Assembly: GCF_000331285.1 (NCBI RefSeq)
Contig: NZ_ANFX01000020.1
Span: 1-57,548 of the forward strand
DNA: 57,548 nt
DNA from: Porphyrobacter sp. AAP82
Lineage (GTDB): Bacteria; Pseudomonadota; Alphaproteobacteria; Sphingomonadales; Sphingomonadaceae
Direction: 5' to 3'
How positions within the stretch are numbered: the stretch's first letter is position 1; each line of letters opens with the position of its first letter. Shown here one piece after another: positions 33,470 through 41,285 of this stretch. A model generated the notes under the pieces. The model was not told the DNA's origin. It saw nothing but the letters and a program-made list of their open reading frames with translations, and ran no database searches. Made by a program: the position numbers and the translations under genes.

Positions 33470-33861
33470 AGACAGCGCTTCGTTGGGTGCTGGCGGTGTT
33501 CTACCTCGCCGCCGGGGTGATCCATCTCCTCAAGCCCGCGCCCTTCCTCACCATCATGCCCCCCGGCGTGCCCTACCCCGAGGCCGTGGTGCTGTGGACG
33601 GGGGTGGCCGAGATCCTCGGGGCCATCGGGCTGGTGCAGCCGGTCTCTAAGCCGCTGCGGCAGGCGGCCGGGTGGGGACTTGCCGCCTATGCGCTGTGCG
33701 TCTGGCCTGCCAATATCAACCACTTCGCGCTCGACATGGCGAAGGCGGGCGGCGGGCTTGGCCTTGGCTACCACGTGCCGCGCATGTTCGCGCAGCCGGT
33801 GATCATCTGGCTCGCGCTATGGGTGGGCGAATGCCTGCCGCTCAGGCGCAAACCCGCGTGA
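33466..33861 (+). CDS. DoxX-like small membrane protein
   Basis: A 131-residue protein with four hydrophobic segments (WVLAVFYLAAGVIHLLKP, AVVLWTGVAEILGAIGLV, WGLAAYALCVWPANINHF and PVIIWLALWVGECL), typical of DoxX/DUF4260-like small membrane proteins. The function of this group is uncertain. The GTG start overlaps the cupin stop by four bases and its stop overlaps the next GTG start, so the three genes form a tight operon. Confidence 0.75.
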   Translation: MKTALRWVLAVFYLAAGVIHLLKPAPFLTIMPPGVPYPEAVVLWTGVAEILGAIGLVQPVSKPLRQAAGWGLAAYALCVWPANINHFALDMAKAGGGLGLGYHVPRMFAQPVIIWLALWVGECLPLRRKPA

Positions 33862-34091
33862 CCGCCGGGGAGGCGATCCTCGCGCTGCTCGCGGAGCGGG
33901 CCGAGGGCGCCACCATCTGCCCGAGCGAGGCTGCGCGCCTCATCGCCGGGCCCGGGGACGATTGGCGCGCCGGAATGGCGGCGGTCCACGCCGCGACCGA
34001 CAGTCTGCTGGCGCAAGGCTCCATCGCGCTGTCGTGGAAGGGCGAGGCCAAGCAAAAGCGGCGCGGACCCTACCGGATCGCGCGCCGCTGA
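33858..34091 (+). CDS. DUF3253-family small protein
   Basis: A 77-residue protein of the DUF3253 type, with a winged-helix-like layout: AILALLAERAEGATICPSEAARLI and a C-terminal GPYRIARR. Members of the group have the motif ICPSE(A/V)AR and are of unknown function. It is translationally coupled to the DoxX-like gene (GTGA overlap) and ends the small operon of cupin, DoxX-like and DUF3253 genes. Confidence 0.75.
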   Translation: MTAGEAILALLAERAEGATICPSEAARLIAGPGDDWRAGMAAVHAATDSLLAQGSIALSWKGEAKQKRRGPYRIARR

Positions 34092-34139
34092 TTGCCGGGC
34101 GTCAGCCCGCCGGATGGGACCGCAAGGGCCCCGCCCGCC

Positions 34140-34394
34140 TTAGCTCAGATGCTTGGAGACCGCAGCGGTCATCTTGAACATCGAGATCTGGTCCTTGCCG
34201 ATCACCGCGCCGAGCTTGGCGTCGGGATTGATCTGGCGCTTGTCCTTGGTGTCCTGGAGGCTGTTGGCCTTGATGTATTCCCACATCTTCGAGGTCACTT
34301 CGGCGCGGGTCATCGGGCCCTTGCCGATCACTGCTTCCAGGTCGCCCGAAAGCGTCACGGGCTTCTGCAGTGCGTTGGTCGTTCCAGCCATCAT
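34140..34394 (-). CDS. SWIB/MDM2-domain protein
   Basis: An 84-residue protein consisting of a single SWIB domain (residues about 10-84): LEAVIGKGPMTRAEVTSKMWEYIKANSLQDTKDKRQINPDAKL and IGKDQISMFKMTAAVSKHL. In eukaryotes the domain occurs in chromatin remodelling complexes and in bacteria as a free protein or fused to topoisomerase; its bacterial role is unsettled. The start could be either of two adjacent ATG codons. It lies 28 bases downstream of the PEBP-like gene on the same strand. Confidence 0.88.
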   Translation of the reverse strand: MMAGTTNALQKPVTLSGDLEAVIGKGPMTRAEVTSKMWEYIKANSLQDTKDKRQINPDAKLGAVIGKDQISMFKMTAAVSKHLS

Positions 34395-34422
34395 CTACTC
34401 CCTTATGTCTATGGCAGGTTGA

Positions 34423-35010
34423 TCACAAATCATCGTCTTCCCAGTCCGCATCGTCATCCCCGCCGCCGGTGAAGGTGGCATGGAGCACCGCACAGGCCGT
34501 TATCGACCCTTGCAGCGATGCGAGCAGTTCCGCACGCCCTGCACCGGGCATCAGCACCAGCGGCAGGTCAGTCGCGAAAAGTTGAAACAGGTAGTGGCGC
34601 GTCTCGCCTTCGGGCGGGGCGGGCAGCAGCCATTCGGAATTGCCCGCCTGGTTCTTGCCGGTGCGCGGCGGCACCTCGCCTTCGAGCAGCTTGCCGCGCT
34701 GGCCGGCGAGACCCCACACCAGCCAGTGACAGGCAGGATCGGCGCCGGGGGCGGAGGCATCCTCGACCACCAGCACCAGTTCGGCAGAGCCGGGCGGCGG
34801 CGCGCTCCATTCGAGCGGCGGGGCGACGGCGTCTTCCTCGGCTGCGGTGAAGCTCGCATCGAGTTCCTCCCCGCTGCGGAACGCCGGACTGGTGAGGGCG
34901 AACCCGCCGCGCGCGATGGTCTGCGCCGATCCGAGCTGCGCGATCGCAAGCCCGGGATGACGCGCGGACGCGGGCACATGGGGTGCAAGCCAGGCGGGGA
35001 AGTCAGTCAT
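34423..35010 (-). CDS. YbhB/YbcL-type PEBP-like protein
   Basis: A 195-residue protein of the phosphatidylethanolamine-binding-protein/Raf kinase inhibitor-like family. The ligand-pocket segments are SPAFRSGEELDASFTAAEEDAVAPPLEWSAPPPGSAELVLVVEDASAP and CHWLVWGL, the latter in place of the usual HWxxxxIP. The C-terminus is acidic (GGGDDDADWEDDDL). There is no clear signal peptide. The cellular role of bacterial members is not known. Confidence 0.82.
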   Translation of the reverse strand: MTDFPAWLAPHVPASARHPGLAIAQLGSAQTIARGGFALTSPAFRSGEELDASFTAAEEDAVAPPLEWSAPPPGSAELVLVVEDASAPGADPACHWLVWGLAGQRGKLLEGEVPPRTGKNQAGNSEWLLPAPPEGETRHYLFQLFATDLPLVLMPGAGRAELLASLQGSITACAVLHATFTGGGDDDADWEDDDL

Positions 35011-35252
35011 GATTCTGTCTTTTCACTGCCCTCGTGCTAGTCCCTTCGGATGCGGCTTGCGAGACTGGGCAAGGGCGTTTTCGGCGGATTCTGCGGAAAA
35101 CCATGCAAATGCAGGCAAAAAGGTCACGTTTTTTTGCGCCATAACGGGGCGAACTGTTGCAGGCATGCTTGCTCTTGGCGGTCTGGCGGGGCATTCCTGC
35201 ACCCGCGCGCCGACCCTTCGGCGCGCCAAATTGTCGGGAGTGATGTCACGCC

Positions 35253-36722
35253 ATGCATGTCGGCCGCGCCGCGCTCAGCCTTGTTCTGGCCTTCCAGCTT
35301 GCCGCTTGCGGCGGGGGCGGATCGTCCTCGTCCGGCCCGCCCACCAGCGGCGGCGGCACCCCCACCCCGACACCGACCTCGTCGGCCTGCTCGCTGAGCG
35401 CGCGGCAGGATTTCGCCGACCAGGTGCTGAACGAATGGTATCTGTTCCCCGATCTGCTCGCCACGGTGAACCGCGCGAGCGTCAGCAATCTCGACGATTA
35501 TCTCGATGCCCGCGTCGCGCCGGCGCGCAACCTCGGGCGGGACCGCTTCTTCACCTTCGCGACCTCGATCGCGGAAGAGAACGCGCTGATCAATTCGGGC
35601 TCCTCGGCGGGCTTCGGCATCCGCCTGTCCTATGACACGGCGAACCGCCGCCTGTTCGTGGTCGAGACCTATGAAGGCACCGCCGCGCTCGCCGCCGGGA
35701 TCGACCGCGGGACCGAGATCACCGCGATCGGCACCAGCACCGCCACGCTGCAAAGCGTCTCCAGCCTGTTCGCGAGCGGCGGATCGCAGGCGGTGGCCGA
35801 CGCGCTCGGGCCCTCGACCGCGGGACTCAGCCGCGTGCTGCGCTTCACCCCGGCGGGCGGCGCCAGCCAGGAACGCACCGTCACCAAGACCGAATTCGCG
35901 CTCGATCCGGTCTCGGACCGCTACGGCTTCTCGGTCATCACCGATGGCGCGCGCAGGATCGGCTATATCAACCTGCGCACCTTCATCATCTCGGATGCGG
36001 CCAACCAGCTGCGCACGATCTTCGGACAGCTCAACACCCAGGGCGTCACCGAACTGATCATCGACCTGCGCTACAACGGCGGCGGGCTCGTCAGCGTGGG
36101 CGACACCTTCGGCGACCTGTTGGGGCGCGGTCGCGTGGGGCAGGTGTGGAGCCGCGAGGTCCTGCGCGCGTCCAAGGCCTCGGAAAACTCCACCCAGCTG
36201 TTCCGCAACGAGGCGAACGCCATCGCCCCCACCAAGATCGCCTTCATCACCACCGGATCGAGCGCCTCGGCAAGCGAGCTGGTGATCAATTCGATGCTGC
36301 CCTACCTCGGCAACAACATGGCGCTGGTCGGGGCCAATTCCTTCGGCAAGCCGGTCGGCCAGTTCGGCTTCGACCTTGCGGCCTGCGATTTGCGCGTCCG
36401 TGCGGTCGCCTTCCAGACGGTCAACGCCAGCAATCAGGGCGAATATTACAACGGCCTTGCCAGCGTCGTGCCCAACACCTGCCGTGCGGGCGATGACATC
36501 ACCCGGCCGCTCGGCGATCCGCGCGAGGCCTCGGTCGCGGCGGCACTCGATTTCCTCGCCGGGCGCGCCTGCACCCCGATCAGCGGATCGGGAGCGGACA
36601 TCGCGGCGGCAGGCGCCAATGGCGGCCAGGCCGCAAGGCAGGGCCTCGACCTTCCCGAGCGCGAGCCGCTCCAGCCGAGAAAGCCCTTGCCCGTCCAGCG
36701 CGAACTGCCCGGGCTGTTCTAG
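35253..36722 (+). CDS. S41-family protease lipoprotein
   Basis: A 489-residue C-terminal-processing-protease-like enzyme attached to the membrane as a lipoprotein: the leader ends in LAAC with Cys19, followed by a Gly/Ser/Pro/Thr-rich linker. A PDZ-like part (YEGTAALAAGIDRGTEITAIG) precedes the S41 core with ELIIDLRYNGGG, the catalytic Ser in FITTGSSASASELV and the Lys in NSFGKPVGQFGF. The C-terminal 60 residues are Arg/Pro-rich. Substrates unknown. It is divergent from the PEBP-like gene; the 242-base gap has no other feature I can support. Confidence 0.87.
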   Translation: MHVGRAALSLVLAFQLAACGGGGSSSSGPPTSGGGTPTPTPTSSACSLSARQDFADQVLNEWYLFPDLLATVNRASVSNLDDYLDARVAPARNLGRDRFFTFATSIAEENALINSGSSAGFGIRLSYDTANRRLFVVETYEGTAALAAGIDRGTEITAIGTSTATLQSVSSLFASGGSQAVADALGPSTAGLSRVLRFTPAGGASQERTVTKTEFALDPVSDRYGFSVITDGARRIGYINLRTFIISDAANQLRTIFGQLNTQGVTELIIDLRYNGGGLVSVGDTFGDLLGRGRVGQVWSREVLRASKASENSTQLFRNEANAIAPTKIAFITTGSSASASELVINSMLPYLGNNMALVGANSFGKPVGQFGFDLAACDLRVRAVAFQTVNASNQGEYYNGLASVVPNTCRAGDDITRPLGDPREASVAAALDFLAGRACTPISGSGADIAAAGANGGQAARQGLDLPEREPLQPRKPLPVQRELPGLF

Positions 36723-36725
36723 GCG

Positions 36726-37133
36726 TTACAGGCCCTCGGGCACCGTCGCGAAGCTCGGCGTGTCGCCAAGGTCGACCCAGTCCTGCTTGCTCTTGGCATA
36801 GCAGTGGAAGGCGGGCTTGAGGATGCTGGTATCGTCCAGCGTCCCGGCCTTGATGAACATCATCCCAGGCGGGCTGTCGACCCGGGTGAAGACCGGCGAT
36901 CCGCATTCCGGGCAGAACTGCCGCCGCACCGTCGCGCCGCTGTCGCCGGTGTCGTTGTAGGTCTTGAGCGTGCCCTCGAAGCTCACCGCGGCCTCGGGCA
37001 CGCCGATGATCACCGAAAGCGCGCTGCCGGCCTGACGCTGGCAGTTCTTGCAATGGCAGGTGACGCACAGCAGCGGATCGGCCTTGCAGGAATAGCGCAC
37101 GCTGCCGCACAGGCAGCCTCCGGTGATGGTCAT
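36726..37133 (-). CDS. GFA-family (CENP-V/glutathione-dependent formaldehyde-activating-like) protein
   Basis: A 135-residue zinc protein with the family's cysteine pattern: GGCLCGSVRY, CHCKNCQRQAGS and FCPECGSPVF, binding two zinc ions. GFA enzymes speed formation of S-hydroxymethylglutathione, but most homologues, probably this one, have unassigned functions. The ATG at 37133 gives MTITGGCLCGSVRYSC. It lies at the end of a leftward pair after the lipoprotein gene and is convergent with the S41 protease gene. Confidence 0.85.
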   Translation of the reverse strand: MTITGGCLCGSVRYSCKADPLLCVTCHCKNCQRQAGSALSVIIGVPEAAVSFEGTLKTYNDTGDSGATVRRQFCPECGSPVFTRVDSPPGMMFIKAGTLDDTSILKPAFHCYAKSKQDWVDLGDTPSFATVPEGL

Positions 37134-37164
37134 CGTCTCTCTCCCCGTGATGGCCGCTCGCGCT

Positions 37165-37596
37165 CTACGGCGCTTCGGGGCCGGTGAATGGCTGGGTCTC
37201 GCTATAGCCGCAGCCCTCGAAAATCTCGCCCCCCAAAGCGATAGTGGCGACATAGGGGAAGGTGCGGTCGCTCATCCCGTCGCTGCATTGGCCCGGGGTG
37301 AGCGTGGCGGTCAGGGCCTTGCCATCGAGCGTGCCGGAAAAGCCCAGGCCCCCGTTTCCGGCAAACCGCTTGAGCGTGACCGCGCTGCCGGGCTGGTTCT
37401 CGGGCGTGGTCCACAGCCCCCTGTCGCCCGTGACCGCAAGGTTCCAGAAGGGTTCGGTGCCGAGCATGGTGACGGCTTCCTGCGGCGCGAGGGCATCGAA
37501 GGCCTTGCCCTGCGGGTCGATGCCGTCGGTCTTGGCCGGGGTGCAAGCGGCAAGCACAAGAGTGAGCGCGGCGAGCGGCAGCGGGCGGGGTTGCAT
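37165..37596 (-). CDS. COG3650-like lipoprotein
   Basis: A 143-residue lipoprotein: the leader MQPRPLPLAALTLVLAAC ends in a lipobox with Cys18. The mature part holds MLGTEPFWNLAVTGDRGLWTTPEN and a C-terminal CSDGMSDRTFPYVATIALGGEIFEGCGY with two Cys, the pattern of the COG3650 group of periplasmic or membrane proteins of unknown function, sometimes found with META/HslJ-type domains. It is divergent from the photolyase-like gene and precedes the GFA gene. Confidence 0.72.
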   Translation of the reverse strand: MQPRPLPLAALTLVLAACTPAKTDGIDPQGKAFDALAPQEAVTMLGTEPFWNLAVTGDRGLWTTPENQPGSAVTLKRFAGNGGLGFSGTLDGKALTATLTPGQCSDGMSDRTFPYVATIALGGEIFEGCGYSETQPFTGPEAP

Positions 37597-37659
37597 CGGG
37601 TTTCTCCTCACTTGCAGGATTAGGCCGGAACCGCAGGCGCGCCAAGCGGTTGGGCGCGC

Positions 37660-38919
37660 ATGGACTTCACCCCGACCCGCGAGGCCGCATTGGCCCGCCT
37701 TGCCGCCTTCCTCCCCGCCGCCGGTCGCCGCTATGCCGAAACCCGCAATGCCGACGATGGCCCGCGCCCCGGCGGGCGGAGCAATGTCTCGCAGCTTTCG
37801 CCGTGGCTCCATGCAGGCGTGATCGGCGAGACCGAGGTGCTGGAGGCGGTGCTCTCGGAGCACTCCCCCCGCGCGGCGGAAAAATTCATCACCGAGGTGT
37901 TCTGGCGGATCTACTTCAAGGGCTACCTCGAACAGCGCCCGGCGATCTGGGACGACTATTGCAAGGGGCGCGACAATGCGCTGGCCGCGCTCGCGGGCAA
38001 TGCGGGGCTGCGCAAGGCCTTCACCGAAGCGAGCGAGGGCCGGACGGGAATCGAGGCCTTCGACGTGTGGGCGCGCGAGCTGGCCGGGACCGGCTACCTC
38101 CACAATCACGCGCGGATGTGGTTTGCGAGCATCTGGATTTTCACCCTCAAGCTCGACTGGCGGCTTGGCGCGGACTTCTTCCTCAAACACCTGATCGACG
38201 GCGATGCGGCCTCCAACACCCTCTCGTGGCGCTGGGTCGCGGGGCTGCACACCAGGGGCAAACACTACCTCGCGCGGGCCGACAATATCGCGCGTTACAC
38301 CGCCGGCCGGCCCGAAGGCGCGCTCGCGGCTGCACGGCTCGCGGGTGACGAGGCAGAGCCGCTGACCGAACCGCACGATTACGCGCGCCAGACGCTCGAC
38401 CTGCCCCGCCCCGTCACTGCCGCCGAGCTTGCGCAGCCTTTCGCGCTGCTGCTGCATGACGAGGCCGCGCATCACGCGCCGCTGGCTCTGCCGGCAAGCC
38501 CGGCGCTGGTGATCGGCGCCGAACGCAGCGCAGCCCGCTCCCCTGGCGGGGCCGGGCGCCACGCGCAGGCCTTCGCGCAAGGGGCGCTCGCGGGCGGCAT
38601 GACTTCAGGCGCTGCCGCTTTCGGCTGCCCCGCTGCGCAATGGCGCGCAGGCGCACCGCTCGCCCCGCTGCTCGTGGCGGCCGGGGTGGAACGGATCGCG
38701 GTGCCGTTTCTCCCCGCCGGATGGACCCGCGACGCGCTGTGGCCCGATCTCGCCCCGCTGGCCGCCGCAGGGCGCATCATCACCCTGCTCGGCGATCTCG
38801 ACCGCGCCACCTGGCCGCTCGCCAAGGCGGGGTTCTTCCCGGTGGCCAAGGCGATCGACGCGCTGATCGCCGAATGCGCCATCCAGGGCCGCGCGGTGCC
38901 TGTTTCAACCGGGAATTAA
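37660..38919 (+). CDS. Photolyase/cryptochrome-like FAD-binding protein with unusual domain order
   Basis: A 419-residue protein that starts directly with the helical FAD-binding domain of the photolyase/cryptochrome family (about 15-220): SNVSQLSPWLHAGVI, FITEVFWRIYFKGYLE, GRTGIEAFDVWARELAGTGYLHNHARMW, LKLDWRLGADFFLKHLIDGDAASNTLSWRWVAGLH. The usual N-terminal alpha/beta antenna domain is missing. Instead a C-terminal part (about 260-410) has an alpha/beta look, with FALLLHDEAAHHAPL and IAVPFLPAGWTRDALWPDLAPLAAAGRIITLL. It may be a rearranged photolyase-like flavoprotein; DNA repair is not proven. Confidence 0.75.
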   Translation: MDFTPTREAALARLAAFLPAAGRRYAETRNADDGPRPGGRSNVSQLSPWLHAGVIGETEVLEAVLSEHSPRAAEKFITEVFWRIYFKGYLEQRPAIWDDYCKGRDNALAALAGNAGLRKAFTEASEGRTGIEAFDVWARELAGTGYLHNHARMWFASIWIFTLKLDWRLGADFFLKHLIDGDAASNTLSWRWVAGLHTRGKHYLARADNIARYTAGRPEGALAAARLAGDEAEPLTEPHDYARQTLDLPRPVTAAELAQPFALLLHDEAAHHAPLALPASPALVIGAERSAARSPGGAGRHAQAFAQGALAGGMTSGAAAFGCPAAQWRAGAPLAPLLVAAGVERIAVPFLPAGWTRDALWPDLAPLAAAGRIITLLGDLDRATWPLAKAGFFPVAKAIDALIAECAIQGRAVPVSTGN

Positions 38920-38974
38920 CCCTGATGGCGTAGCAGCTTGCGGCTGACACTCACTCCCGGACCTGCCACCCGCC

Positions 38975-40189
38975 ATGCTTTACCCCAACCGCATCCAGGC
39001 CGCGCTGCTGTTCGACCGGCCGTTCCACGATCTCGAAAGCGTGATGCGCCAGTTCGCGCGGATCGAGGGCATGCGCAGCGGCGCCGACTTCCATGTCTCC
39101 GAGGCCAATCCGGGCCGCTTCTACCGCCTCTATGCGGGCGGCGAGGAGCTGATGGTGACGCTCGAATATGTCGAGCGGCCCTGCGATGCCGCGCTGTTTG
39201 CCCCGGCCCTGTCCTCGCCCGTCACCGGGATCATCACTCCCGACATCCGCGAGCGGATCGCGCGGTCGGGCCCCCATGTGCTGCTCGAAGTCAGCCACGG
39301 GGTCTTCGCGGGGGTCGAGGAGGACCCCAAGATCGCCGCGATGTTCAACGCGATCGGCCGCAAGCGTTCGGGCGCCAGCCAGGCCGAGTTCGAGCGGCGG
39401 CTCGCCGTGCTCGCGCTGATGGCACGGGTGGCGATCGAGCATGCGATGCCGCTAGCGGTGCACTGGACCCAGTCCGACATGCTGATGAAGGGCGAGGCCT
39501 TCGACGGGTTCGCCCAGCTTGGCGACATGCCCGGGCCGCTCCACATCCACCCCTTCCTGTTCGGCCCGCGCCCCGCTCCCGGCGAGGACGCGCTCGCCGG
39601 CATCCGCACCTTCGGCGCCCGCCACTGGCTGGGGCGCGAGATCATCGTCCAGCCGCATGTCCTGCCGTGGGCCGCCAATTTCGAGACGATCCTCGCCTTC
39701 CTGCGGGTCGCGACCTTGGCCAACGGCTATGTCATCCCGCATGGCGACACCTTCGGGCCCGAGGATCGCAGCCAGTCCTACCGCGTGCTGCACCACGATG
39801 CGGGCGACAATATCGGCCATGCCTCGCCCGAGCCTGCGGACCTGCCCTTCTACGAGCTGGTCCCGCTCAAGCACCGCGAATACGGCTATCTCGCCCCCGA
39901 GCATGTCCCCGACGAGCGCGCTTTCGATGACCGCGCCTTCCCGCTCGATATCATGCCCGAAGGCCAGGACGAGAAAATGGCGCTCGCCAACGAGTGGTTC
40001 CAGAAGCGCAAGCTTGCCGAGGGGATCGGCGGGCGCTTCGAGGTCCGCCACCGCGATGCCCCGCAAGCCCCGTCGTCGCCGCCGCCGCCGTCACCGCCCG
40101 CCCCGCCGCCTGCCCCTGCCGGGCCCGGCCCCACCGGCGCAAGCGGGCGCGGGGTGAGGGCGCGGGTATTCGGGCGCAAGGGGCTCTAG
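38975..40189 (+). CDS. Uncharacterised 404-residue protein with Pro-rich tail
   Basis: I do not recognise this protein with confidence; parts such as FGARHWLGREIIVQP faintly recall DUF4261-type proteins. No signal peptide or membrane segment is visible. The body (about 1-360) is a globular sequence with many aromatic residues; it is followed by a low-complexity stretch of Ser and Pro (about 368-390) and a basic end RGVRARVFGRKGL. It starts 55 bases after the photolyase-like gene on the same strand, so the two may be cotranscribed. Confidence 0.65.
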   Translation: MLYPNRIQAALLFDRPFHDLESVMRQFARIEGMRSGADFHVSEANPGRFYRLYAGGEELMVTLEYVERPCDAALFAPALSSPVTGIITPDIRERIARSGPHVLLEVSHGVFAGVEEDPKIAAMFNAIGRKRSGASQAEFERRLAVLALMARVAIEHAMPLAVHWTQSDMLMKGEAFDGFAQLGDMPGPLHIHPFLFGPRPAPGEDALAGIRTFGARHWLGREIIVQPHVLPWAANFETILAFLRVATLANGYVIPHGDTFGPEDRSQSYRVLHHDAGDNIGHASPEPADLPFYELVPLKHREYGYLAPEHVPDERAFDDRAFPLDIMPEGQDEKMALANEWFQKRKLAEGIGGRFEVRHRDAPQAPSSPPPPSPPAPPPAPAGPGPTGASGRGVRARVFGRKGL

Positions 40190-40195
40190 AGCGGT

Positions 40196-40402
40196 CTAGC
40201 CGGCCTCCGCCGCGCGGCGTTCGGCACGCACCCGGTCCGCTTTCTCGCGCTCCTCGATGGTCCGGCGCGCCTGTTCGGCAAGGCCGCGCCAGGTCTTTTC
40301 GGAGCGCAGTTCGCGGTCGCGGACATTCTCGAGCGTCGCCTTGGCGGCAAGGGCGGCCGCTTCATCGGCGCGCTCGAGGTAGAATTCGTGGGGATGGGCC
40401 AT
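40196..40402 (-). CDS. Small charged helical protein of unknown function
   Basis: A 68-residue protein beginning MAHPHEFYLERADEAAALA and continuing as a highly charged helix with ENVRDRELRSEKTWRGLAEQARRTIEEREKA. Short proteins with this HEFYLERA start seem common in sphingomonads but have no assigned function. The ATG at 40402 has AGGA upstream; an ATG six codons earlier lacks a ribosome site. It is convergent with the 404-residue gene and lies downstream of the cold-shock gene. Confidence 0.65.
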   Translation of the reverse strand: MAHPHEFYLERADEAAALAAKATLENVRDRELRSEKTWRGLAEQARRTIEEREKADRVRAERRAAEAG

Positions 40403-40524
40403 CTGGGGGTGTCCTGCCATGGGAGGGGGTCGGCGGGATTCTGTAGGGGTAGGGTAGGCTCGGGCGCTGGCGTGGGACAGCAAGGAGGAGCGGGACGCCA
40501 ACCGCGCCCCGCCCCGCCAGAGTG

Positions 40525-40737
40525 TCAGGCCGAAGCCAGGTTCACGGCGCTTTCCTTGCCGTTGCGCCCGCGCTCGAGATCGTAGCTGAGGCGCTGGTCC
40601 TTATCGAGGCTGTGCATCCCGGCGGCCTGCACGGCGGTGATGTGGACGAAGCTGTCCGACGAGCCATCATCGGGCTGGATGAAGCCATAGCCCTTCTCGG
40701 TGTTGAAGAATTTGACGGTTCCGGTCTTGGTGCTCAT
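40525..40737 (-). CDS. Cold-shock domain protein (CspA family)
   Basis: A 70-residue OB-fold nucleic-acid chaperone. The RNA-binding motifs RNP1 (KGYGFIQ) and RNP2 (SFVHITAV) are intact. It destabilises RNA structure, typically at low temperature or in stationary phase. GAGAGGAAC precedes the start. The upstream 548-base region has no gene and holds direct repeats, see other entries, that may be part of a long regulatory leader as in other csp genes. Confidence 0.94.
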   Translation of the reverse strand: MSTKTGTVKFFNTEKGYGFIQPDDGSSDSFVHITAVQAAGMHSLDKDQRLSYDLERGRNGKESAVNLASA

Positions 40738-40892
40738 GAATTGTTCCTCTCAAGAACAAAGGGTTACCGGCAGGCAACATGCCCGCAGGTGGTGCCCGGT
40801 GGCAGCAGGGCCACAAAGCGTAGTGCGTTATCGTCCGATGAAAGGAAGTCGTCGTCTGGGAGTCGCCAAGGGGCCGGAGCCGGGTGACGGAG

Positions 40893-40927
40893 CGCAAATT
40901 TCGAAGTCCGTCGCAAATTTCGACGTC
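40893..40927. promoter_or_regulatory. Direct repeat pair upstream of csp
   Basis: CGCAAATTTCGAAGTC (40893-40908) and CGCAAATTTCGACGTC (40912-40927) match at 15 of 16 positions with starts 19 bases apart, about two helical turns. They lie 156-190 bases before the csp start, either in the promoter or in a long leader. The rest of the gap 40738-41285 is described in the next regulatory entry. Confidence 0.5.
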
Positions 40928-41095
40928 AGCAAGCGGCCCATAGCACACCTTGCGCCAATCGCCTAATCGGCCCGCCGCATTCCCCGCCCGCCATGCTGCG
41001 CGCATCAGCATCGTCGCGGCGTCCGGCATGCTGGCCGATCCTTTGCGATGGAACCCTTGGCCACTCCCCGCGCACTTGCCGCCCCCTCCCCCGAC

Positions 41096-41250
41096 GGCGC
41101 AGCCGGCTGCGCCGCACCGAGGCCGAGGGCGTGGAGGCGCCCTCGCAAGACAAACCACCAAACTTCACGAAGTTCACATTGCATTTTGTGCAATCCTACA
41201 GGTTTTTGCCCTTGTTCCCCGTATCTTGCAGCCCGAAACCGAAGTTCACA
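41096..41250 (-). promoter_or_regulatory. Hairpins and direct repeats in the csp upstream region
   Basis: On the minus strand, two copies of TGTGAACTTCG (around 41238-41250 and 41166-41178) are followed by a hairpin GAGGGCG/CGCCCTC with the loop CCTCCA (41125-41144) and a perfect 18-base palindrome GGCGCAGCCGGCTGCGCC (41096-41113). The surroundings are AT-rich compared with the window. There is no protein gene. It could be a promoter, a long leader or a small RNA; no terminator T tract was seen. Confidence 0.35.
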
Positions 41251-41285
41251 CATTTTCGCGCGCACGCCCTCTTGTGTGCGCGGGT

